The position numbers and the translations under genes are program-made. Shown here piece by piece: positions 34,540-42,420 of a stretch of DNA of 64,000 nucleotides. The notes under the pieces are model-generated. The model saw only the letters and a program-made list of their open reading frames with translations. It was not told the DNA's origin and did no database searches. The first letter of the stretch is position 1. The number at the start of each line of letters is the position of its first letter. Source of the stretch: Rhodoblastus sphagnicola (lineage in GTDB: Bacteria; Pseudomonadota; Alphaproteobacteria; Rhizobiales; Beijerinckiaceae); NCBI RefSeq assembly GCF_002937075.1, contig NZ_NHSJ01000073.1, positions 62,001-126,000 of the forward strand. Reading direction: 5' to 3'.

Positions 34540-35964
34540 TCAAGCGAAGATGCTGTCGATGGCTTCGGCGACGGTGTCGGCGACGAAGTCGATGTGCAGT
34601 TCGCTGCTGATCAGGGGAGGGGCGAGGCAGATGATGTCGGTCAGGACCCGGGTGCATAGGCCCCGGTTCATCAGCTCCGCGCGCAATTTGGCGGCCAGGT
34701 CGGCCGAGGCGGGGAAAGGCGTCTTGCTGGCGCGGTCGGCCACCAGTTCGACGCCGGCCAGCAGACCCAGCCCGCGGATATCGCCGACATGACGATGGTC
34801 CGACAGATTGGATTTGAGCCGGCCCAGCAGCCGTTCGCCCAGGCTGGCGGCGCGCTCGACCAGCGATTCGCGTCGGATCAGCCCGATGGTGGCGAGCGCG
34901 ACGGCGCAGGCCACGGGATGAGCGGCGTTGGTATAGCCGTGCCACCAGCGCCCCGCCGGCGGGGCCTCGTCCAGAACCTGCTTGATGCGGGCGGACACGC
35001 CAATGCCGCCCAGCGGGATATAACCGCTGGTGACGCCCTTGGCGAACTGGACGATGTCCGGCTCCACCCCCCAATGCTCCAGCCCGAACCAGCGGCCGCT
35101 GCGGCCGAAGCCGGTGATGACGTCGTCGCTGATCAGCAGGACGTCATGCCGGTCGCAGATCTGGCGGATGCGGCGGAAATAGTCGTTCTGGGGAACGATG
35201 ATTCCGCCGCCGCCGCCCTGGACCGGCTCCGCGATGAAGGCGGCGACCGTGTCGGCGCCCTCGCGCAGGATCACCTCCTCCAGCAAATCGGCCGCGGCCT
35301 CGCCCTGACTGCGACCGTCGTCGGGGACGGGGAAGCGGTAGGGATCGGGCGAGCCGATATGTAAAAAGCCGGGCAAGCGCGGGCCGAAGGGTTGCGAAAA
35401 CTCCTCGACGCCGGTGGCGCTGGACGCCCCCATGGTCGAGCCGTGATAGGACAAGTCACGGGCGATGATCTTGCTCTTGTCCGGCTTGCCCTGGACCCGC
35501 CAGAAATAACGGGCGGTGCGGATCGAACTGTCGGTGGCTTCGCTGCCGCCGCTGGTGAAGTAGAACGCCTGGATTGACGGATAAGTCACCTCGGTCAGCA
35601 GCTCCGCCAGTTCGATGGCGGGGCGGTGGGTCGAGCCGGCATAGCAGGTGGCATAGGCCAGCGTGCGCAATTGCCGGGTCGCGGCTTCGACCAGCTCGGT
35701 CTGTCCATGGCCGAGATGGACGTTCCACATGCTGCTCAGGCCGTCGAAATAGCGCCGTCCCTGATGATCGATCAGGTAGGGGCCGTCGCCCGCCGCCCAG
35801 ATGGTGGGCTGTTGATGGTCGCTGGGGTGATGTTGGGGGTGAAGCAGGTGGAGGCGATCGGCCTCCACCCATCCCGCGGAATCGGATTCCCCCCGTCTGG
35901 TCTCCGCGCGATCCAAGATCGCGCGGCCGGCCAGGATCGGAAACTCCGCCTGATGCTGGCTCAT
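34540..35964 (-). CDS. Class III (omega-)aminotransferase
   Basis: A 474-residue PLP aminotransferase. The substrate-binding SMWNVHLGHG, the PLP-phosphate loop FTSGGSEATDSSIRTAR, ISDDVITGFGRSGRWFG (Asp binding pyridine N) and the lysine motif FAKGVTSGYIPLGG are present. This subgroup transaminates diamines, beta-alanine or other omega-amino compounds with pyruvate. The ATG overlaps the permease stop (ATGA), coupling import and transamination. The exact substrate is unknown. Confidence 0.88.
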   Translation of the reverse strand: MSQHQAEFPILAGRAILDRAETRRGESDSAGWVEADRLHLLHPQHHPSDHQQPTIWAAGDGPYLIDHQGRRYFDGLSSMWNVHLGHGQTELVEAATRQLRTLAYATCYAGSTHRPAIELAELLTEVTYPSIQAFYFTSGGSEATDSSIRTARYFWRVQGKPDKSKIIARDLSYHGSTMGASSATGVEEFSQPFGPRLPGFLHIGSPDPYRFPVPDDGRSQGEAAADLLEEVILREGADTVAAFIAEPVQGGGGGIIVPQNDYFRRIRQICDRHDVLLISDDVITGFGRSGRWFGLEHWGVEPDIVQFAKGVTSGYIPLGGIGVSARIKQVLDEAPPAGRWWHGYTNAAHPVACAVALATIGLIRRESLVERAASLGERLLGRLKSNLSDHRHVGDIRGLGLLAGVELVADRASKTPFPASADLAAKLRAELMNRGLCTRVLTDIICLAPPLISSELHIDFVADTVAEAIDSIFA

Positions 35965-37400
35965 TCGGCGGGTTGGGCCTTGGACAAGGCGGAGGACGCC
36001 TCCAGGTCCCGCTCGATCCGCGCCAGCGTTTCCGGCTGCCGGTGGCGGAGGTAGTTGAAGTACAACACGCCCAGCCAGAGCAACCCGACGAAGAGGTAAG
36101 GCAGCAGGTTCAGCGGGTAATCCGGCACCGGATAAAGCACGCCGACGAAGGGAATGCCGACCAGCACGACGGAAATCGCGGAAACCACGACGTGCCGCGC
36201 CTTCAGCTCGCCGCGCCGCTTCAGGAACACCGGGGCGCCGAGCGACACCAGCAGGTAGGACGCCAGGAAGCCGAAGGTCGAGACCGAGCCGAGATAGCCA
36301 TAGACATCCATCAGCTTGACGCCCAGACCGGCCAGGGGCGCGAACAGCACGAGGACGATCAGGGCCGAAATGGCGATGGCGATGTGCGGCGTCGAATGGT
36401 CCTCGTGGGCGTCGCCGGCCCTGTTGTGGAGGACGCCCTGACGCGACAGGGCGTAGATGATGCGGGCGCTGGCGTTGATGCAGCCGAGCACCGAGGCGAA
36501 GAAGCTGGCGATCACGCCGACGGCGATCACCGGACCCAGGAAGCTCAGGCCAATGCTGTCGGCGATGAAGGACAGCGGCGCGTCGGCCTTGTCCAGCGGG
36601 ACGGCCGCGCCCTGGAAGCCGGCCACCAGGGCATAGGTGGTGCCCACCAGGAACACGCCCAGCGCCAGCACGGTGGCGATCACCGCGCGGGGAATGACGC
36701 GCAGGGGTTGCTTGGCTTCATGGCCGAGGACGGAAGCGCTTTCAAAGCCGGTGAAGCTGAAGAAGGCGAGCACCAGACCGAGTTGAAGGTTGTTGAGGGT
36801 CACGCCCTCCAGCGCCAGTTGCGGCTTGTCGAAAGCCGTGCCGTGCTGGATGAAGACCCCCACCAATATGGCGACGATCGCGGTGGCGGTGATGCTCTCC
36901 AGGGAGAGGGACAGACGCGTGGACAGCTTGATGCTGCGCCAGGCGACGCCCCAGGCCAGGGCGACGAAGCCGAGCGACAGGATGAGCGACGGCGTCAGAT
37001 CGTCGAAGGCGCCAAAAACCAGATGCAGCAGCACCAGGGCGTAGTTGACCGCGCCTGACAAGACCGCGCCGGCGCAGAACAGGTAGGCGATGAGCAGGGA
37101 CCATCCGGCGATGCTGCCCCAGAAGACGCCAAGGCTCTGGCCGACGAAAGCGTAAAGCGCGCCCGGCGACGCCGACCTTTTGGCGAAGACATTGATGTTG
37201 AGCGACAGGAACAGAATGGCCAGCGTGGCGAACACATAGGCCAGCCACGCGCCGTTGCCGGCGTTAGCGAAAACCAGGGAGGCGACCAGAGCCGGCGTGG
37301 CCGTCGGCGCAACGACGCCAATGGCCTGCGCGACGACATCGGTGAAGGACAGATGATTCTTCTTGAGCGATCCGTGGGATTGGATAGGGGACGACGTCAT
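35961..37400 (-). CDS. APC-family amino acid/amine permease
   Basis: A 479-residue, 12-helix APC permease. FTDVVAQAIGVVAPTATPAL near residue 20 is the first-helix substrate site, FFSFTGFESASVLGHEAKQP is the helix-6 motif, and ARIIYALSRQGVLHNRAG follows. It likely imports the substrate for the adjacent aminotransferase. It heads the operon apart from a candidate leader peptide. Confidence 0.88.
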   Translation of the reverse strand: MTSSPIQSHGSLKKNHLSFTDVVAQAIGVVAPTATPALVASLVFANAGNGAWLAYVFATLAILFLSLNINVFAKRSASPGALYAFVGQSLGVFWGSIAGWSLLIAYLFCAGAVLSGAVNYALVLLHLVFGAFDDLTPSLILSLGFVALAWGVAWRSIKLSTRLSLSLESITATAIVAILVGVFIQHGTAFDKPQLALEGVTLNNLQLGLVLAFFSFTGFESASVLGHEAKQPLRVIPRAVIATVLALGVFLVGTTYALVAGFQGAAVPLDKADAPLSFIADSIGLSFLGPVIAVGVIASFFASVLGCINASARIIYALSRQGVLHNRAGDAHEDHSTPHIAIAISALIVLVLFAPLAGLGVKLMDVYGYLGSVSTFGFLASYLLVSLGAPVFLKRRGELKARHVVVSAISVVLVGIPFVGVLYPVPDYPLNLLPYLFVGLLWLGVLYFNYLRHRQPETLARIERDLEASSALSKAQPAE

Positions 37401-37482
37401 GCGTCTGCTCCTCGTGCGGGGGGTGCAGTTTAAATGGCGAAATTGTCTGGGAGGGGTTCGCCCGGGCGTTCACGGGCTTTTG

Positions 37483-37504
37483 GGCGATGGCCTAGGCCAT
37501 CGCC
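37483..37504. promoter_or_regulatory. Perfect 22-base palindrome
   Basis: GGCGATGGCCT followed by its exact complement AGGCCATCGCC, with no loop. It straddles the stop codon (37492-37494) of the candidate 37-residue peptide and lies 83 bases before the permease start. It may be an operator, or a stem at the mRNA level with a few unpaired central bases; no T-run follows on the minus strand. Confidence 0.55.
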
Positions 37505-37605
37505 TTCCTACACGGGTCGGCGGACCCTTTGACGGCGGTCAGGAATATGGCGAAGCCGGCAAAGCCGACCACCTCTTCCCAACCCATTTCGACATGCATG
37601 ACCAT
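37492..37605 (-). CDS. Candidate 37-residue membrane peptide ahead of the permease
   Basis: The frame encodes 37 residues with one hydrophobic helix (EEVVGFAGFAIFLTAV, about residues 10-25) flanked by charged ends. Support is a GGAG at 37613-37616, 7 bases before the ATG, and a promoter candidate just upstream (TTGACT/AATCAT). The orientation is the same as the permease operon, with a 91-base gap. Single-helix peptides of this kind often modulate transporters. Conservation is untested and the short length makes chance possible. Confidence 0.4.
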   Translation of the reverse strand: MVMHVEMGWEEVVGFAGFAIFLTAVKGSADPCRKAMA

Positions 37606-37629
37606 CAGGCCGCTCCGAATATCGAGCAC

Positions 37630-37658
37630 ATGATTGGCGACGGACGCGCGTTAGTCAA
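37630..37658 (-). promoter_or_regulatory. Candidate sigma-70 promoter of the permease operon
   Basis: On the minus strand TTGACT (37658-37653) and AATCAT (37635-37630) are 17 bases apart. The predicted transcript start near 37623 lies about 18 bases ahead of the 37-residue peptide's ATG. Confidence 0.4.
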
Positions 37659-38108
37659 TTAATTTTATCGACTATAAAGGCAAACAGGGTTCATGCAGTG
37701 TTGGTCGCTCACCCGGAGAGCCTTGCGCGCCTGGGAGATGCCGTGTGACTTGGCCTCTGGCGCGGCGGGTTCGCCGCGTTCCGATAGCTGCGGCTTCGTC
37801 CAGGCTAGTTGTTGCTAAAAACCTATATTTAATGTAGAAATATAAATGGGCATTGCGCCGAGCGGCCAGAGTCATTGTCACCGCGGGCATGGACGCTTGA
37901 GCTTGATCAGCGCGTCGTCAGTTTTGAATCGCAGTCGGCTTTGATGCGATGCGTGTTGCGATTGACCCGCCAAGCCTAGGCAGAGCTGGTCCCGGTTGGC
38001 GCGGCGCGCGGACGCCCGAGGGCGTTGTCACGCCGATGTTGATTATTTTCGCTGGCGCCGGCATTTTAGGCGCGCGTTCATCCCCACCCCCGATTTGAGG
38101 ATAGTAAA

Positions 38109-38603
38109 CTGACCCGCAAGCCAAGCTCCAACGCCGACGAAGCGGCCACGACGGATTCTTCGGAAGACAAGGCGTCCAAGCCGCGCGCGCGTAAAGCGGG
38201 GACGGCGGAGGTCAAGACCGCGGAACCCAGGCCCGAGGCGCCCGTCGAACTGAACGCGCTGCCGGCGGAGCTTCAGGCGGCGGTCACCGCCCTTGAGGAT
38301 CTGAAAGCCGAGGAAATTTCCCTGATCAATCTGGAGGGCAAGACCTCGATCGCCGACTGGATGGTGATCGCCAGCGGTCGCTCCACCACCCAGGTCGGCG
38401 CGCTTGCCGACCGAGTGGTGCGCGCGCTCAAGGACATGGGCGCGCCGACGCCCGCGGTTGAGGGCGTTCCGGCCTGCGACTGGGTGCTGATCGACGCCGG
38501 GGACGTGATCGTCCACTTGTTCCGGCCGGAAGTGCGCGCCTTTTACAATCTGGAGAAGATGTGGGGCGTGGATCGGCCGACGGAGGCGCGGACTTCGGCC
38601 TGA
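38109..38603 (+). CDS. rsfS: Ribosomal silencing factor RsfS, apparent CTG start
   Basis: The conserved RsfS core is present (VTALEDLKAEEISLINLEGK, IADWMVIASGRSTTQVGALA, DWVLIDAGDVIVHLF), which binds ribosomal protein L14 and blocks subunit joining. The frame is open only back to a TAG near 38068. Between that and the core there is no ATG, GTG or TTG. CTG at 38109 has GAGGA (38097-38101) 7 bases upstream and gives an Ala/Lys-rich N-terminal extension of about 58 residues. The first in-frame ATG (38361) would remove half the domain. rlmH follows 15 bases later. Confidence 0.85.
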   Translation: MTRKPSSNADEAATTDSSEDKASKPRARKAGTAEVKTAEPRPEAPVELNALPAELQAAVTALEDLKAEEISLINLEGKTSIADWMVIASGRSTTQVGALADRVVRALKDMGAPTPAVEGVPACDWVLIDAGDVIVHLFRPEVRAFYNLEKMWGVDRPTEARTSA

Positions 38604-38618
38604 GTCGGAGGCTGATGC

Positions 38619-39101
38619 GTGAAACTTCTGCTGGTGGGCGTCGGGCGCCTCAAGAGCGGGCCGGAGCGCGAGCTGGTGGCGCGCTATGGCGAGCGCTGCG
38701 CCGCCGGCGGCCGCAAGATCGGCCTGACCGCGTTCGATTTGCGCGAAATCGACGAATCGCGCGCGCGGCGGCCTGAGGACCGCAAGGCCGAGGAGGCTCA
38801 GGCCCTGAGGGCGCTGCTGCCGGCGGGCGTCAAACTCATCTGCCTCGACGAGCGCGGAAAACCCCTGGACAGCGAGGCCTTCGCGGCGCGGATCGGCGCA
38901 TGGCGCGACGCGGGCGCCCCCGCCTGCGCCGTGGTGATCGGCGGCCCCGACGGCCTCGACCCCGATTTTCGCGGTCGCGCCGACCTCGTTCTGGCCTTCG
39001 GCGCCATGACTTGGCCGCACCAGCTGGTGCGGGCGCTCGCGGCGGAGCAATTGTTTCGCGCCATGACAATTCTCGCGGGTCATCCCTATCATCGCGTGTG
39101 A
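38619..39101 (+). CDS. rlmH: 23S rRNA pseudouridine-1915 N3-methyltransferase
   Basis: A 160-residue SPOUT methyltransferase acting on 70S ribosomes. The knot region is typical: [50 protein letters not shown] and the C-terminal GHPYHRV. The start is GTG at 38619 with GGAG at 38607-38610. It is paired with rsfS as in most bacteria. Confidence 0.95.
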   Translation: MKLLLVGVGRLKSGPERELVARYGERCAAGGRKIGLTAFDLREIDESRARRPEDRKAEEAQALRALLPAGVKLICLDERGKPLDSEAFAARIGAWRDAGAPACAVVIGGPDGLDPDFRGRADLVLAFGAMTWPHQLVRALAAEQLFRAMTILAGHPYHRV

Positions 39102-39184
39102 CAAGGCGGCGGCGGCGCTCGAATACTGTGGTCTTGTTGCGGCAAGGCGGGCAAGACGTTTGAATCTCAGGTGTATTCCTGCGA

Positions 39185-39216
39185 GGAAAGCTCCAAATGA
39201 TCTGATGGAGTTTTCC
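39185..39216. other. Imperfect stem-loop after rlmH
   Basis: GGAAAGCTCCA (39185-39195) and TGGAGTTTTCC (39206-39216) pair with one mismatch across a 10-base loop. With only CCAA following, it is a weak terminator, or an operator of the downstream kinase gene. Confidence 0.35.
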
Positions 39217-39313
39217 CCAATTCGCTGTTCACAAAAAGTTGTTTCATATTTTCTTGGAAATCGTGCAACAAAGCGACCTGGGCGCATCGGGCGGGAAGAA
39301 GACCAAGAGCCGC

Positions 39314-40690
39314 ATGATTCATTCAGGACTGATCGAAGCCGACCTGTTCGAGCTCGCGCCTTGCGGTCTCGCGGTCGTCGCGCCGAGCGGAGAGATTCTT
39401 CGCGCCAATCGATTGTTGCGCGGGTGGATCGGGGTTCGCAGTGGGAGCGAAGGCCAAAACCTCGCGGCCTGCCTGGCGGGCGAAGGCCAGGCGTTTTTTG
39501 CATCCCTGATCGAAAGCCTGCGCCAGGACGAACCGGTGGAAGAGGTGTTCGCCCTGCTTCAGCGCGGCAATGGCGCGATCCTTCCGGTCTATCTGAACGC
39601 CGTGCTGCGCCGGGAGACGGGCGCCGCCGCGCGGGGCGCCGAAACCGTTCATCTCAGTTTCATCAGCGCATGGCGACGCACCGAATATGAGGCGGAATTG
39701 CGCCGGGGCAAACGGGCCGCGGAACAATTGGCCGCCATCGTCTCGCATTCGTCGGACGCCATCGTCAGCGTCGACGCGGCCGGGCGCATCCTCAACGCCA
39801 ACAGGGCCTTTGGCGAAATCTTTCAGTTCGAGCGCGCCGAGATCATGGGCGCCAAGCTCGCGGATCTCATCGTTCCCGAATCCTTTCGCGAACAGTTCGC
39901 CGAGAAGTTGAAAAGGGCGGCGCTGCGGCCGATCAAGGGCGAAATCGTTCGTCGCCGTCGCAAGGATGGCGTGTCTTTCGACTTCTCCTTGTCGCTCGCC
40001 CCCATCCGCGACGAGCGTACGGGCGCTACGGTCGCGATTTCGGCGATTTACCGCGACGTCACGACCGTGACCCGCGCCGCCGAACACATCGAATTCCTGC
40101 TGAGGGAAGTCAACCACCGCTCCAAGAACATGCTCGCGGTGGTGCAGGCCGTGGCGCGGCAGACGGCGCGGTTCGCGGAGAGCCCGGAAGCCTTTACGGA
40201 TGGTTTCATGGCGCGGCTCACGGCGATCGGCGCCAGCCACGACATGCTGGTTTCGCGCGAATGGCGCGGAGTCGAGATTGCCGAACTCACCCGCATCCAA
40301 TGTTGCGAGTTGATCGAATCCGAGGAATCTCGGATTTCCGTGTCTGGCGACCTGATCGAAATCAACCCGCGCGCAGCGGAATGCTATGGCTTGGCCTTGC
40401 ATGAACTGGCGACCAATGCGGTCAAATACGGCGCCCTCTCGACGCCGGACGGCTGGGTGGAGCTGGAATTCGCGCTGGAACAGGACTCCGGGCTCTATCG
40501 TTTCACCTGGCGGGAGCAGGGCGGTCCCCCGGTCAGCGCGCCCGAGCGCAGCGGTTTTGGCGTCTGCGTCCTGACGCGCACGGCCCCGCAATCCATCGAG
40601 GGCGAAAGCCGCCTGGACTTCCCGCCGGAGGGCCTCACCTATAGCCTGTCCGCGCCCCTGACCCAGGTCGCCATGGCCGGCGCGGAATAA
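39314..40690 (+). CDS. PAS-domain HWE/HisKA_2 sensor histidine kinase
   Basis: A soluble 458-residue kinase. There are two PAS-like regions, about residues 8-115 and 135-255 (the second is clear: SSDAIVSVDAAGRILNANRA). The phospho-acceptor His268 is in REVNHRSKNMLAVVQAVA, and the N-box HELATNAVKYGALS is of the HWE/HisKA_2 type common in alphaproteobacteria. No response regulator is adjacent, so the partner is elsewhere. The start ATG at 39314 lacks a strong ribosome site; an upstream in-frame TTG at 39239 is possible. It splits the usual rlmH-envC neighbourhood. Confidence 0.85.
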   Translation: MIHSGLIEADLFELAPCGLAVVAPSGEILRANRLLRGWIGVRSGSEGQNLAACLAGEGQAFFASLIESLRQDEPVEEVFALLQRGNGAILPVYLNAVLRRETGAAARGAETVHLSFISAWRRTEYEAELRRGKRAAEQLAAIVSHSSDAIVSVDAAGRILNANRAFGEIFQFERAEIMGAKLADLIVPESFREQFAEKLKRAALRPIKGEIVRRRRKDGVSFDFSLSLAPIRDERTGATVAISAIYRDVTTVTRAAEHIEFLLREVNHRSKNMLAVVQAVARQTARFAESPEAFTDGFMARLTAIGASHDMLVSREWRGVEIAELTRIQCCELIESEESRISVSGDLIEINPRAAECYGLALHELATNAVKYGALSTPDGWVELEFALEQDSGLYRFTWREQGGPPVSAPERSGFGVCVLTRTAPQSIEGESRLDFPPEGLTYSLSAPLTQVAMAGAE

Positions 40691-41013
40691 AGACGCTCGA
40701 AGTCCGTCTCATTCAGCGCGACAATGACGCTGGGATCGACGCGCGCGCACGGAGGGCGCCAGACGGGGAAAATGGCGGGGATGGGTAAGTTCCGCATGGA
40801 CGGCGGCGATGATGAACAGGCTGGCGAACAGCATGGGAAGGAGTATGGCCGCGTATGCCATGGCGTCATTCCGCGTCGTTTGAGTTCGATGTCGAGAACA
40901 AATAAGGAACAATCGGCGGCTTGTCAAGGGAAAATGCATTGCGCCGGGGCGTCGCCCCATTGCCGTCGCTTCGCGCGGCTTTAATCTGAACGCGGCGAAT
41001 CGGCGGGAGCGGG
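40691..41013. other. 323-base gap between the HWE kinase and the EnvC-like gene
   Basis: Apart from a weak small frame on the minus strand, I see no gene here. The final 100 bases must hold the promoter of the envC-ctpA operon; no convincing -35/-10 pair stands out. Confidence 0.5.
40709..40861 (-). CDS. Possible 50-residue membrane peptide (weak)
   Basis: A minus-strand frame with a hydrophobic N-terminal helix (AYAAILLPMLFASLFIIAAV) and a basic C-terminus. The ribosome site is poor (GGA 8 bases before the ATG). It ends just beyond the 3' end of the kinase gene. It may be a real small membrane protein or a chance frame. Confidence 0.25.
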   Translation of the reverse strand: MAYAAILLPMLFASLFIIAAVHAELTHPRHFPRLAPSVRARRSQRHCRAE

Positions 41014-42420
41014 ATGGCGCGAGGACGAACAACAAGGGGATGGCTCGTCGCGGTCGCGTTCGCCTCGCTTCCGGCGGCGGCGCAAACGGCCGCGCCGCAA
41101 ACGGCCGCGCCAAAAACCCCCGTCGCCGCCGCGCCGGAGTCCAAGGCCGCCGATCCGAAAGCCGCCGATCTCGACCGGCAGAAGGCCGAATTCAAGGGTG
41201 TGCGCGACACGTTGGCGCAGTCGGAGGCGCAGCGTAAAAAGATAGAAGCCGAAATCGACTCCATCCAGAACGACCGCGCCAAGCTGACTGCGGCGTCGAT
41301 GGACGCGCGACTCAAGGTTGAGGAGGCGGAGACGCGGATGGCGGCGACGGCGGCGCGCCTCGAAACGCTGGCGGGTTCGGAGACCGCGATCCGCAAGTCG
41401 CTCGACGGGCGGCGCGACGTGCTGGCCTCCGTGCTGGCGGTGTTGCAGCGCATGGGCCGCAAGCCGCCGCCGGCGCTGCTGGCCCAGCCCGAAGACGTTT
41501 TACGCGCGATCCGGGCTTCCATGATGCTCGGCGCCGTGCTGCCGCAATTGCGCGCGGAAACCGAGGCTCTCGCCAGCGATTTGCAGGATCTGGTCTCGCT
41601 GCGCGGCGCGATCGCCGGGGAACGCGTGAAACAGGCGGCCGAAGCCGAGGCGCGGCGCAACGAAAGGTCGCGGCTCGACGCCCTGATCGCGGCGCGGCAA
41701 AAGGCGATCGGGCAGGCGCAGGAGGCGCTGGCGGCGGAGCGCAAGCGCGCTGAAGCTTTGGCGGGGCAGGCCGCCAGCCTGCAAGATCTGATCGCGCGCA
41801 TGGAGGGAGAACTCGCCGGCGCCCGCGCGGCGGCGGAAAAGGCTCAGGCGGCGGAGGCGGCGCGCGCCCGGCAGACCGAAAAGGAAGTCGAGGAGGCGCG
41901 AAATAAATTCGCCGACGCGCAAAAGCGCGATCCCGCCCGCCTGACGCCGGCCATCGCCTTCGCCCAGGCCAGGGGCCTGCTGTCCCTGCCGGCCGGCGGA
42001 ACCGTGATCAAATATTATGGCGCGCCCAGCGCTTTCGGCGGCGCCGAAAAAGGACTTTCCCTCGCCACCAGGCCGCAAGCCATTGTTTCGTCTCCATGTG
42101 ATGGCTATATCGCCTTCAGCGGTCCCTGGCGGTCCTACGGACAACTCTTGATCGTCAACGCCGGTGGCGGCTACTATGTCGTGTTAGCCGGCATGGCGCG
42201 AGTCGATGTGTCGGTGGGACAATTCGTTCTCGCGGGCGAACCTGTGGGGTCCATGGGCGACGGGGCGGCGCTATCAGCCGCGTCGGTGGCCATTGCGGCA
42301 GCGCAGCCGGTGCTTTATGTCGAGTTTCGCAAGGATGGTGCGGCGATCGATCCGGGACCTTGGTGGGCCAAGGGATCGAGCGGATCAAGCACTCCGGAAA
42401 ACATGAGGGTTCGCGGATAA
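41014..42420 (+). CDS. EnvC/LytM-like murein hydrolase activator, non-catalytic
   Basis: A 468-residue exported protein. A signal peptide ends around AAAQTA. Long coiled coils span about residues 55-155 and 195-305, and a C-terminal LytM/M23 domain covers about 330-455. The M23 zinc ligands (HxxxD and HxH) are not present (YYGAPSAFGGAEKG; YYVVLAGMARVDVSVGQFV). It therefore probably activates amidases for septal peptidoglycan splitting, as EnvC does, rather than cutting itself. Its TAA overlaps the ctpA ATG by one base, so the two are coupled. Confidence 0.85.
   Translation: MARGRTTRGWLVAVAFASLPAAAQTAAPQTAAPKTPVAAAPESKAADPKAADLDRQKAEFKGVRDTLAQSEAQRKKIEAEIDSIQNDRAKLTAASMDARLKVEEAETRMAATAARLETLAGSETAIRKSLDGRRDVLASVLAVLQRMGRKPPPALLAQPEDVLRAIRASMMLGAVLPQLRAETEALASDLQDLVSLRGAIAGERVKQAAEAEARRNERSRLDALIAARQKAIGQAQEALAAERKRAEALAGQAASLQDLIARMEGELAGARAAAEKAQAAEAARARQTEKEVEEARNKFADAQKRDPARLTPAIAFAQARGLLSLPAGGTVIKYYGAPSAFGGAEKGLSLATRPQAIVSSPCDGYIAFSGPWRSYGQLLIVNAGGGYYVVLAGMARVDVSVGQFVLAGEPVGSMGDGAALSAASVAIAAAQPVLYVEFRKDGAAIDPGPWWAKGSSGSSTPENMRVRG

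Larger units (their letters stand above)
37401..38108. other. 708-base gap between the permease and rsfS
   Basis: It holds a candidate 37-residue peptide gene, a 22-base palindrome and a promoter (each annotated). Bases 37680-38090 carry nothing I can identify apart from AT-rich patches (about 37810-37850). Many alphaproteobacteria have nadD or proA upstream of rsfS; no trace is seen here. Confidence 0.55.

Noticed and set aside
37672-37890. Small minus-strand frame as a possible transposase remnant
   Set aside because: No recognisable transposase or recombinase motif.
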